A DNA stretch of 51,828 nucleotides, taken from positions 1-51,828 of the IMG/VR virus record IMGVR_UViG_3300031578_000049; one strand, given 5' to 3'. Each line of letters begins with the position of its first letter. The first letter of the stretch is position 1. Source of the DNA: a virus. Below the pieces are notes generated by a model. That model ran no database searches. It was not told the origin of the DNA and worked only from the letters and a program-made list of their open reading frames with translations. Of the stretch, positions 33,267 to 40,700 are shown one piece after another. A program made the position numbers and the translations under genes.

Positions 33267-34614
33267 TCTTCCTCCGATAACGATCACAGACTAATGTCGC
33301 TAAATTCTTCTTCTTTACTACGGCTAAATACATGTCCTCATCCACTGTGTCTTCCGCGATCAAGTACCAATAGTTGACCTGCAAAGTATCGAAGGCTTGA
33401 ACTCTGAACCTCGCTTGCTCGTAGTTGATGAGACTATGATTCCAAGAATAGAAAATATAGGTGTTTGATAAAGATAAGTCGATGGCCTCGGCTCCTTGAA
33501 TCTGAAGTATAATCACACGAACATCAAATTGTCCATCATACTCATGCTTACCTGAGATGATCTTGGAGGTCACTCCCTCTTCGGTTAGGAGCTGGCTTAT
33601 ACGGGCAATCTCGTGTTTGAACCGGCAGCAGATCACGAGATGATCCTTCTTTGCCAGTTCAGGCGTCCTGAGCGCCCTCAAGAGGACCGCTAGCTTCTCT
33701 TCCCCAATACGGTGTACCGTGCGTTTCTTCTTTCGCTGACCGGGCACTCGCTCGTCCTGGATCAGATAGCCACCTGCGATCTGTTGAAGCTTCATCGCCA
33801 GTGTTAGAACAAGCGGAGTACTGACGACTCGGCCTCGAATCATTGTCTCTAGATCCAGACTCAGCTCGTCGTAGTGAATCCAAGATTGTTTCTTTAACTG
33901 AAACTTGATCTTTCTGTGCCGAATCTTGGCCGGCATCAATCCTTCTGCCTTTCGAGCTTCTCCCAACGTGATCCGATAAGAATACTTGTGGAAGATCTCA
34001 TTGAATTCTTCTTCGTTCTGAACACCCACAATCCTTTTGTAGATCGCGCCAGTAGAACGATTCTCTTTGCTTTCGATCATAAGAAATCTATTCTCGAAAT
34101 CTTCCCACTTGCCGAAGACACCGGGCTGAATGAAATCATAAATAGGCCACGCATCTTTATGTCCTTGTGCGATGGGAGTTCCGGTAAGAGCGAGTCGATG
34201 AGAAGCTCGTTTACCAAGCGTGCGAATGAAACGTGAGTTACGTGTTCCACGCTTCTTACAACGATGCGCCTCGTCAACAATGACCATAATCGAGCGGCCT
34301 TGCTTCTGCCACTTGGTTGCAAGTTTGTAATAACGCCGACGATCAACGGCTTCCTTTGCCGAAGCTTCAAAGTGCACGTAGCGCACGTAACAATCCCAGT
34401 CCAAGTCAAGGTGTTTGGAAAATTCTGAAGACCAAACACGCAGAGCCTTCTTTGGACAGACGATGAAAATGATATCAGGTTTGACATGGTCAGCTATCGC
34501 CAGTGAAACTAGGCACTTGCCTGTGCGCTGTTCAGGAAAAAGAGCAAAGCCGCTATAGCGTAATGCTTTTCTAACGGCTTCACTCTGATAACCCCTGAGA
34601 GTTGTCTTCAACAA
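33253..34614 (-). CDS. SNF2-family DNA helicase/translocase
   Basis: 453 aa, TTG start. Motifs: Walker A variant EQRTGKC (Lys33), motif II VIVDEAHRC (Asp114-His117), motif III LALTGTP (141-147), and in the second RecA lobe a motif V-like GAEAIDLS and motif VI-like QARFRVQAF (from residue 400). Compared with classical SNF2 proteins the Walker A ends in Cys instead of Thr and motif VI lacks the usual R-x-H-R-x-G-Q, having R-x-Q-A-F. Probably remodels protein-DNA or branched DNA during replication. It sits between the ssDNA-binding gene and H1-like paralogue A. Confidence 0.85.
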   Translation of the reverse strand: MLKTTLRGYQSEAVRKALRYSGFALFPEQRTGKCLVSLAIADHVKPDIIFIVCPKKALRVWSSEFSKHLDLDWDCYVRYVHFEASAKEAVDRRRYYKLATKWQKQGRSIMVIVDEAHRCKKRGTRNSRFIRTLGKRASHRLALTGTPIAQGHKDAWPIYDFIQPGVFGKWEDFENRFLMIESKENRSTGAIYKRIVGVQNEEEFNEIFHKYSYRITLGEARKAEGLMPAKIRHRKIKFQLKKQSWIHYDELSLDLETMIRGRVVSTPLVLTLAMKLQQIAGGYLIQDERVPGQRKKKRTVHRIGEEKLAVLLRALRTPELAKKDHLVICCRFKHEIARISQLLTEEGVTSKIISGKHEYDGQFDVRVIILQIQGAEAIDLSLSNTYIFYSWNHSLINYEQARFRVQAFDTLQVNYWYLIAEDTVDEDMYLAVVKKKNLATLVCDRYRRKNERH

Positions 34615-34617
34615 GAC

Positions 34618-35388
34618 TTATGCAGCCTCGAGTTCCGATACATCAACTTCCCAGACGTCGCCTGCAGAATCTTCGACCTGGGCTGTGTCATCGTCCATTT
34701 CGACAACGACGCCTTTCACAGTGTCGCCTTCCTCATCTTGGAATTTGACCTTGCTGCCAGTGCGAATCTTCTTAGCTCGGCCTTTACCCTTTTTCTTTTT
34801 GGGTGCCGGCTCTTCTTCTTCATCTTCTTCTTCTTCTTCGTCCTCTTCTTCTTCTTCGGGCTCTTCTTTCTTCTTGCGGGAACGACGCTTCTTAGGAGCT
34901 TCTTCTTCCTCTTCAGGCTCCTCGTCTTCGTCTTCCTCTTCCTCTTCACCTTCCTCTTCTGCGCCCATGAAGCCAGTGATGCGAGGACGATCTTTTCCTT
35001 CATAGTCCTCGTTGGTCACCTCAATACCAGCGACTTCACCAATCAAGTCGTTAGGATCAATGTCCATGTCGTCTTCTGCCACTTCCAATCCCAAGCACTC
35101 GAGAATAGTTCGGAAGCGCCACAGCGACTGCGGCTGCAGAGAGATGTTGTCGTGAATCGTAGCGCCAGCGCATTTGCCATCCGCGATCTTCCAAACGCAG
35201 TGCAAATACGGCTCACCACTGTTCTGTCCTTCTTCCTGGGTGAGCTTGTGAAGGGATGCGTTGTAGTTGCCATCTGGAACTGGACGACCACCGCCTGACT
35301 CAACACCTTCAAAGTTGACACTAATCATTCCTGACTTTTTCTTGCTAGACCTTTTCTTGCGAGTGGATGCTGCTTTTGCTCTTGCCAT
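34618..35388 (-). CDS. DUF669-like ssDNA-binding protein with acidic/basic linker and SH3-like tail
   Basis: 256 aa. Residues 1-19 are Lys/Arg-rich. Residues 20-140 match DUF669-type phage proteins (VPDGNYNASLHKL, PYLHCVWKIADGKCAG, RFRTILECLGL, DYEGKDRPRITGF), which act beside annealing ATPases as ssDNA-binding partners. Residues 140-210 alternate Glu/Asp blocks with Lys/Arg blocks. The last 48 residues (GSKVKFQDEEGDTVKGVVVE) resemble a KOW/Tudor-like barrel. The ATG follows CCAGGAGAAAGTA, shared with the nuclease gene at 37200, and overlaps the Sak4 stop (TAATG). Confidence 0.75.
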   Translation of the reverse strand: MARAKAASTRKKRSSKKKSGMISVNFEGVESGGGRPVPDGNYNASLHKLTQEEGQNSGEPYLHCVWKIADGKCAGATIHDNISLQPQSLWRFRTILECLGLEVAEDDMDIDPNDLIGEVAGIEVTNEDYEGKDRPRITGFMGAEEEGEEEEEDEDEEPEEEEEAPKKRRSRKKKEEPEEEEEDEEEEEDEEEEPAPKKKKGKGRAKKIRTGSKVKFQDEEGDTVKGVVVEMDDDTAQVEDSAGDVWEVDVSELEAA

Positions 35389-35401
35389 TACTTTCTCCTG
35401 G
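35386..35401 (-). promoter_or_regulatory. Ribosome binding cassette CCAGGAGAAAGTAATG
   Basis: Strong AGGAG with seven-base spacing before the ATG of the DUF669-like gene. The same 16-base string occurs at 37198-37213. Here it also encodes the last codons of the Sak4 gene. Confidence 0.75.
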
Positions 35402-36236
35402 TTACTTTCTTCTTGGTTGCCTTCTTCTTTGATGGTATTATCTTTCCTGTTATGAGATTCACGATCTTCTCATGAGTTGGATCAACAACAAAATCGGGAA
35501 GCGGTCCTGCTTCTACTGGTCTGCGCACCTTCGTTGAGTAAAAGGCATGAGGACCGATGCGCATACAGTAGTCCACAGACCTAACTTTCTTTCCTGCTTT
35601 CTTGGTATAGGACTCTCGAATGAACGTACTGCCGATAGCATCGACCGCTCCATCAATGAAAGATCCCACACTGGGCATTACTCGAGCACCAACGCTCGGC
35701 TCTAATGCCTCATCCTCTTCTTCACCGCCATCGAATGTTCGCTCATGCGCGATGAAGCACATATTGTAATCATCAGCCAGAGCACGGAAGTTGGCGATGG
35801 TCGTCTTTAACAAGCCAGACAGATTGCCCCATTCCTTGCGAGTGAAGAGTTCGCTCTCGCCTTTCTTCGCTCGCTTCCTGATCTCAGCCATGCCCAAGTC
35901 CTGCAGGTTAGTCATCTGATCAATCACGATTGATTTGTACTTCGTCCCTTCCTTGAGATACCAGAATGCATCTTCGATGTCATCCCAGCTCGTCACCTTT
36001 AGAAGGTCGATGTTCTTCTTGTGAGCAATCGTCTCAGTGCCTCGCTCGTTGATGTCCAAGAACAGAATAGGCGTAGGAAAGGTAGAGCCAAACTCCGTCT
36101 TGCCCGTTCCTGAGCGGCCATACACTAGCATGACTAGATGTTGCATGAGTTCGGTCACTGGCGAAATCTTACTTGCTATTGACTTTCCGCTTTTTGGCGC
36201 GCTTCTTTGCAACTTTCTTTTTACTTTCTTTGCCAC
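35388..36236 (-). CDS. Sak4-like RecA-fold recombination ATPase
   Basis: 282 aa from a GTG at 36236 with GGGAG seven bases upstream. Walker A is GRSGTGKT (residues 40-47), Walker B is SIVIDQM (Asp106), and the layout (GTETIAHKKNI, FTRKEWGNLSGLL, CFIAHE) is that of Sak4 single-strand annealing/RecA-like ATPases. They work with the adjacent ssDNA-binding protein. Both ends are Lys-rich (AKKVKRKLQRS and KKKATKKKVTRRK). The first 22 codons overlap the end of the upstream nuclease gene in another frame; the stop overlaps the next ATG. Confidence 0.85.
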   Translation of the reverse strand: MAKKVKRKLQRSAPKSGKSIASKISPVTELMQHLVMLVYGRSGTGKTEFGSTFPTPILFLDINERGTETIAHKKNIDLLKVTSWDDIEDAFWYLKEGTKYKSIVIDQMTNLQDLGMAEIRKRAKKGESELFTRKEWGNLSGLLKTTIANFRALADDYNMCFIAHERTFDGGEEEDEALEPSVGARVMPSVGSFIDGAVDAIGSTFIRESYTKKAGKKVRSVDYCMRIGPHAFYSTKVRRPVEAGPLPDFVVDPTHEKIVNLITGKIIPSKKKATKKKVTRRK

Positions 36237-37200
36237 TGAATTTCTCCCGATCTACATAGTGAGCCTTCTTGACGAAGTTAACGTCTAGTCCTCTGACATC
36301 TGCTTCGCATAGTTGTTTGAATTCGCATCCCTGGCAGTTGAACTTGCTCATACTGCGTGGGTGAATTCCTTTCAGGTTCTCAATCATGGCGGTAGTCGCC
36401 CGGAAGTCCTCGACAATTTTCATGATCTGCTGTTGAGATGGTGCCGGCAAGAAGACGCGCTCAAAGAACATCAGATCGTTCTTCTCGAGTTTCTTCAAGA
36501 ATGGCTGATAAGGTTTTGGATCCAGATGGTGCTTCTTAATCTGCGCCTCATACGTGGCTCGATCACAACGGATGTTCGCACGTTGAGACAGTTCTCCATT
36601 CTTCAGAACGTCAGGCAAAGTCGGAGGAGTTGTGCGAACGTAGTCCCAAACAATACCGTCAGCCGGTCTACTGGCCTGCCAGCGATTCCAAGCCCAGATG
36701 TACAAGATCAACTGCAGTTCGTGGAAGCGATCTTCAGGACCAGGAATAGACGCATGGAACTTGTGATCCATCAGCCAACGACGCTGGTGTTGATCCATAG
36801 CCACCTTGTCGATATAGCCAATGAATCTGAAGTCGGCCATGATATCTGTAGCCACAAAGATTTCACTGTCTTCATATTTCAGATCGTCATTCTTGTACTT
36901 CTTCATGTACGCTTCGAAGATCCGCTCAATCTCCCCGATGATATCACCGTGTTCTTCCTTCTCTTCCGCAAAGAATGTCTTGAACTCTTCAGCGTATTTC
37001 TCAAGTGCATCCCAGGCGTCTTCTGGAAAGTCCTTGAGCTTCTTCGACATTACATGGTTATGCAACATCTCATGCAAGATCTTTCCTCGTAGCATAGGAA
37101 GGATAGGTCTCTTGCGTGTGAGACGTTCGGAATAACGGTAATGATGTGCCTGCATGCATTTGCGAAACAGGTTGACTTCACTCCAACTCGTAGATGGCAT
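36169..37200 (-). CDS. Fe-S PD-(D/E)XK exonuclease, RecB/Cas4-like
   Basis: 343 aa. Motifs: His43 in ILHEMLH, Asp131 in GYIDKV, Asp145-His-Lys147 in LMDHKF, and Gln163 in ELQLILYIWAW, the RecB-type nuclease order. Cys15 near the N-terminus and Cys289, Cys292, Cys298 near the C-terminus match the one-plus-three cysteine pattern of an iron-sulphur cluster in Cas4/AddB-like nucleases. The tail is Lys-rich (ESKKKVAKKRAKKRK). Placed directly before Sak4 and the ssDNA-binding gene, it probably resects ends to feed annealing. No CRISPR array or cas genes are nearby. The ATG has the shared CCAGGAGAAAGTA leader. Confidence 0.82.
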   Translation of the reverse strand: MPSTSWSEVNLFRKCMQAHHYRYSERLTRKRPILPMLRGKILHEMLHNHVMSKKLKDFPEDAWDALEKYAEEFKTFFAEEKEEHGDIIGEIERIFEAYMKKYKNDDLKYEDSEIFVATDIMADFRFIGYIDKVAMDQHQRRWLMDHKFHASIPGPEDRFHELQLILYIWAWNRWQASRPADGIVWDYVRTTPPTLPDVLKNGELSQRANIRCDRATYEAQIKKHHLDPKPYQPFLKKLEKNDLMFFERVFLPAPSQQQIMKIVEDFRATTAMIENLKGIHPRSMSKFNCQGCEFKQLCEADVRGLDVNFVKKAHYVDREKFSGKESKKKVAKKRAKKRKVNSK

Positions 37201-37213
37201 TACTTTCTCCTGG
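37198..37213 (-). promoter_or_regulatory. Ribosome binding cassette CCAGGAGAAAGTAATG (second copy)
   Basis: Identical to 35386-35401, in front of the nuclease gene, within the 54-base gap after the polymerase stop. Confidence 0.75.
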
Positions 37214-37254
37214 GCTCTCGATTCTAGCTCTTCATTTTCTCAATGTAAACAACT

Positions 37255-39750
37255 TCATTCAACAAACTTTACGCCTTTGCCCCAAGGTCCTACTTCAAGC
37301 TCTCCCTCCATAGGTAATCCCAGATTGATTTTGAAAGTCTTCATCAATTTAGGTTCCCGCATGATACGCAGAACTTTAGGTAACACCTCGGATTTGTATT
37401 CTGTTTTCACGATTCCGAGAATGGCGTCATGGTGCTCACCAACCAAGCGGAACTTCTTGCGATCAATCGTCTCGTGTACTTCGACCATCACCGCTGCTTT
37501 GTAATCGCCAATGAACCCCTGAATTGGGCTGTTGATAGCTTGCCGCTCGGCTTCCATGCGAACGAACTTGTCCCTGGCTTCGATACCCGGCAATCTCCGC
37601 AATCTCCCAAACAAGTTCCGAACATAACCGTTGAGCTTCGCCAGCTTCTTCATTTTGTTGTGCCATCCCTTCAACCCCGAGTACAAACTAAAGTAAGATT
37701 CACGTGCTCGATGTGCTTCGTCAAACGTAGCATCCCACTGATACTTCACGCGAGCAGTCTCCATGAATTTCTTTTCGTACATGCCATAGAGGAAACCAAA
37801 GTTGATAGCTTTCGCTTTCTTACGTCCTTCTTTCCAGCCTCCCCAGATAGCGGTGCAGACTTCAGGCCCTGCGACAGTTACGATCTCAGCATCTTCCACT
37901 AGCGTCCTATTGCTTCCTTTCTTGAGAGATTGGGCCGTCTCCCTGAGATTCCGCACATATTCCCCGAGGCCTGCTGACGTAAGAGTGTGCATAAGTGTTC
38001 GCCAATGGACATCAATGTCTTCGGTGAAGCATCTTCTAAGCTCCCCATCACCACTAGCAGCCGCTGCAGCGCGGAGTTCAGCTTGAGAGATGTCTCCTTG
38101 GACGAACTCCCATCCATCGGGAGCGGTAATGAGATTTCTAATTTTGCCATCTCGGGGAATAGAGTGAATTCTAGACGAGTAGCGTCCTGTAACTGTACCA
38201 TGAAGTTTATAGCTGACATAGAGTTTATCTCCTACCATGAATTGTTGAAAGCCGTTGATGTACGTGCTGATGAACTTCGCTCGTTCCCGGTAAGCCACCA
38301 GCTTATCCACCGCCTCATGAGTGCCCATCAGGCCGAGTATAGCAGTCTCAGACGTCGAGGGGCTCTTCTTCTTAGTCCATTCAACGCATTTCAATCCAAG
38401 CTCGTTATACAGGACCTGAGCGACCTGAGCGGGAGAATTCCAGTTAACCTTGTGTCCCGCTATCCGGTTTAGGTCTTGTTCGAGTTGGATCTTCTCCGAC
38501 AGTAGCTCAAGACCGATGTTCTCCATGGCTTCGAAGTCTACTGTCAATCCTTCCATCTCGATGTCTTCCATTGCTCGAGCCGCAGGCATGACCAGCTTAT
38601 AGAACAGACGTCTGAGTGGCAAGGATTCTTTGAGTTGTTTCTGGAAGAGCTTGACGAGTTGCAAAGTGTAAGTACAATCTTCCGCACAGTATTTGAAGTT
38701 GGGCATTGGATCTTCAGTGATTCCCTGCTTCCACTTTAATGGGATGTCGTATTCTGGAACGTCCAAGAAGTCCCGACAATTAGATGTCAAGTCGTTGGCG
38801 GTATTCTCGTTGAGAGTATGCGCGGCCAACATTCCATCGAAGTTCAGGTGGAATCCTGCGCCGAATTGATTTCTAAGCCAGAGGTTATCAAACTTAGCGT
38901 TCCATCCATACGCTTTCTTCTTCGTGACTCGTTGGATCCTGACTAACTCGAGAAGTAACAGGGATAGGGCCTTTCCTCTTCGCCAAGGACCAACGCCATA
39001 CTGTGCGAAGTCGGGATGCATATGGCAAGGTATAATCCAAGTTCTCTTTGGGAGAGCGATGCCAATGGCGGTGATGTACTGGAGTCTCTTCGGGTCTTTA
39101 TGTTGGAAGAGACCTGACGTTTCCAAGTCAAAAGCGAACTCAGATGCTGCCGTGAATTCCTTGATAAAGGTTTCAAAGTTTCCTCTCCTAACGATATTCC
39201 ATTTGAAGCTTCGGTCTTGGCTTTCACCATTGACCGCTCGTGCGAGTCGAGCGATGTCGTTTTGGAAGCCAGGAAGCTTAGACGGGTCTCGCATTGTGTA
39301 CGCTGGATGGTAGGTGGGCATCCCGATGTAATTGACTCGATCATTTTCTATCAGCTCCCCATGAAATTGATTGATCTTCGCTTTGCCTCGGAACAAAGCC
39401 TTAGTAGGTGGTAGTCCTATAGTGAGAACAAACTTCGGGTTAAGTTCTAGCAATTCCTTTTCGAGATACGGCTTACACGCTCGAACTTCATCCTGAGTCG
39501 GTGCTCGTTTATCTGGCGTCTGACACTTGACCAGGTTTGTGATGTAGGCGTCTTGTAATCCGTTCTTCTGCAATTCCCTTTCAAGAATCTTTCGAGGTTC
39601 ACCAGCAGTCGGTATGCCTCGTCTCAACGGCAGCGGACTATCCGACACAATCACAACGTCTGGGTTCTTAGGTCCTACTCCTGCCACACATACTGGCTCG
39701 GCATATTCCCAGAGCCCACAGTCACGACAATTTGGATTGAGGCTTTTCAA
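37255..39750 (-). CDS. DNA polymerase A with N-terminal family-4 UDG-like domain
   Basis: 831 aa, TTG start (AGGACC upstream). Residues 1-175 resemble family-4 uracil-DNA glycosylases: Cys8, Cys11, Cys76 and Cys92 fit the Fe-S spacing, and YHPAY (His148) fits motif B, but the GE-x-PG catalytic loop is replaced by SDSP. Exonuclease: FDLE (Asp208, Glu210), NAKFDN (Asp288), YCAED (Tyr354, Asp358). Polymerase: motif A GDISQAELR (Asp553), motif B AKAINFGFLYG (Lys647, Phe651, Tyr655), motif C HHDA (Asp775). Motifs A and B lie about 94 residues apart, about 40 more than in E. coli Pol I. This is the replicative polymerase; UDG-Pol fusions exist in SPO1-type phages. Confidence 0.9.
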   Translation of the reverse strand: MKSLNPNCRDCGLWEYAEPVCVAGVGPKNPDVVIVSDSPLPLRRGIPTAGEPRKILERELQKNGLQDAYITNLVKCQTPDKRAPTQDEVRACKPYLEKELLELNPKFVLTIGLPPTKALFRGKAKINQFHGELIENDRVNYIGMPTYHPAYTMRDPSKLPGFQNDIARLARAVNGESQDRSFKWNIVRRGNFETFIKEFTAASEFAFDLETSGLFQHKDPKRLQYITAIGIALPKRTWIIPCHMHPDFAQYGVGPWRRGKALSLLLLELVRIQRVTKKKAYGWNAKFDNLWLRNQFGAGFHLNFDGMLAAHTLNENTANDLTSNCRDFLDVPEYDIPLKWKQGITEDPMPNFKYCAEDCTYTLQLVKLFQKQLKESLPLRRLFYKLVMPAARAMEDIEMEGLTVDFEAMENIGLELLSEKIQLEQDLNRIAGHKVNWNSPAQVAQVLYNELGLKCVEWTKKKSPSTSETAILGLMGTHEAVDKLVAYRERAKFISTYINGFQQFMVGDKLYVSYKLHGTVTGRYSSRIHSIPRDGKIRNLITAPDGWEFVQGDISQAELRAAAAASGDGELRRCFTEDIDVHWRTLMHTLTSAGLGEYVRNLRETAQSLKKGSNRTLVEDAEIVTVAGPEVCTAIWGGWKEGRKKAKAINFGFLYGMYEKKFMETARVKYQWDATFDEAHRARESYFSLYSGLKGWHNKMKKLAKLNGYVRNLFGRLRRLPGIEARDKFVRMEAERQAINSPIQGFIGDYKAAVMVEVHETIDRKKFRLVGEHHDAILGIVKTEYKSEVLPKVLRIMREPKLMKTFKINLGLPMEGELEVGPWGKGVKFVE

Positions 39751-40173
39751 TTAAGGTCCTATCCATCCAGTTACTCCAATCCCGGCAGATCGAAGTAAGG
39801 CTAGAGGTTCTTCGTCTCGATAAGGAATGACATAGACGAATCGACTTATGCCAGCGTTGATCATCAGCTTCGCGCAATCGTTACAGGGACTGTGAGTGCA
39901 ATACAATTCGGCGCCATCAGTTTCTACTCCCGTCTTCGCAGCGAAGGCGATGGCATTAGCTTCCGCATGAACAGTACGGGTGCAGGGTTCTGTCTCGCTT
40001 ACATGATGATTGCAATGAGGCAATCCTCGTGGCGCTCCGTTGTATCCACTCGAAAGAATGCGACCATCTCGAACGAGGATAGCCCCAACCGCTAATCGCT
40101 GACAAGTAGAACGTCGGCTGACTAGCTCAACGATGTTGACGAGTAATTCTTCTCGGTTTATTCTTCTTAACAT
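39751..40173 (-). CDS. dCMP deaminase
   Basis: 140 aa from the ATG at 40173 (AAGGA six bases upstream); a TTG two codons earlier is less likely. Zinc site: HAE at 69-71 and PCNDC at 96-100. SSGYNGAPRG is the substrate-loop phrase of deoxycytidylate deaminases. It converts dCMP to dUMP and so feeds a thymidylate-synthase-type step. Directly upstream of the polymerase gene and downstream of the TS-fold pair, in one leftward operon. Its stop abuts the polymerase TTG start. Confidence 0.9.
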   Translation of the reverse strand: MLRRINREELLVNIVELVSRRSTCQRLAVGAILVRDGRILSSGYNGAPRGLPHCNHHVSETEPCTRTVHAEANAIAFAAKTGVETDGAELYCTHSPCNDCAKLMINAGISRFVYVIPYRDEEPLALLRSAGIGVTGWIGP

Positions 40174-40426
40174 GTCCAATCCTTATTGCTTTCCGATTTC
40201 GCAAAGCTCTGTAGGCATCTTTCAATGATGCGTGTCGAGTTCCATGATCACCACTAAGCATGAACTGATGGAACTGCGTCTTTCCTTTCTGATGGACCCT
40301 GCAGCGCAAGTCAGGGTATTCATTGCAGACCCACTCCTGACAAGTCCAGGCATGACCGTCGCAGAAGACCGTAGCTCTCCACGTCAGTTCTTTAGCTCGG
40401 TAGTGTTTCAATTGAGTAGTCTTCAA
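40127..40426 (-). CDS. Small Cys/His-containing hypothetical protein
   Basis: 99 aa from a TTG; no good ribosome binding site, and both ends overlap neighbours (by 47 bases with the deaminase and 35 bases with the gene upstream). It has a Cys/Trp-rich core (FCDGHAWTCQEWVCNEYPDL) and a basic tail (VKKNKPRRITRQHR). The core looks like a small folded domain, so the gene is plausible, but translation is not firmly supported. Confidence 0.45.
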   Translation of the reverse strand: MKTTQLKHYRAKELTWRATVFCDGHAWTCQEWVCNEYPDLRCRVHQKGKTQFHQFMLSGDHGTRHASLKDAYRALRNRKAIRIGHVKKNKPRRITRQHR

Positions 40427-40700
40427 TGACAGAGAAATATCCTTTGTCTTTCATTCGATCCAATCGAGCATGGATGTTCTTATCCGTTAGACATTCTTCC
40501 TCAGTGAACATCTTGCAAGGTCCGGTTAACTGAGCCAAAGCGAAAAGCTCACGGACTAGGGATCGCTTATGAAAAACAGCGTTCAATCCCAACTGGGTAA
40601 TGGCGTATTGCCAATAAGCATATCTCTTAGATCCTCGCGTCGGTGGAACAACACTTACTGACCAAACGCCATCAATGATGTCATATTCTCTTGTAGCCAT
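40392..40700 (-). CDS. Hypothetical protein, possible winged-helix fold
   Basis: 102 aa from the ATG at 40700, overlapping the previous stop (TAATG) with GAGG upstream. It reads as a mixed alpha/beta protein with LVRELFALAQLTGPCKMFTE and a C-terminal MKDKGYFSVIEDY strand, somewhat like winged-helix regulators. The family is not recognised. It lies within the nucleotide-metabolism operon. Confidence 0.5.
   Translation of the reverse strand: MATREYDIIDGVWSVSVVPPTRGSKRYAYWQYAITQLGLNAVFHKRSLVRELFALAQLTGPCKMFTEEECLTDKNIHARLDRMKDKGYFSVIEDYSIETLPS

Noticed and set aside
32739-33377. 212-residue plus-strand frame with Phe/Leu runs
   Set aside because: It is the reverse of the Lys-rich H1-like gene, not a membrane protein.
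34780-34960. A DNA tandem repeat array
   Set aside because: The repetition comes from GAA/GAG and AAG codons of low-complexity protein; no fixed repeat unit.
34685-35298. Long plus-strand reading frames opposite the ssDNA-binding gene
   Set aside because: They are the reverse of Glu/Lys-rich codons (runs of Ser/Phe/Leu) and have no ribosome binding site or recognised domain.
36313-37092. 259-residue plus-strand frame opposite the nuclease gene
   Set aside because: The opposite strand holds a full set of nuclease motifs; this frame shows no domain and begins without a leader.
36169-37200. Part of a CRISPR adaptation module
   Set aside because: No repeats, Cas1 or Cas2 nearby; context is phage recombination.
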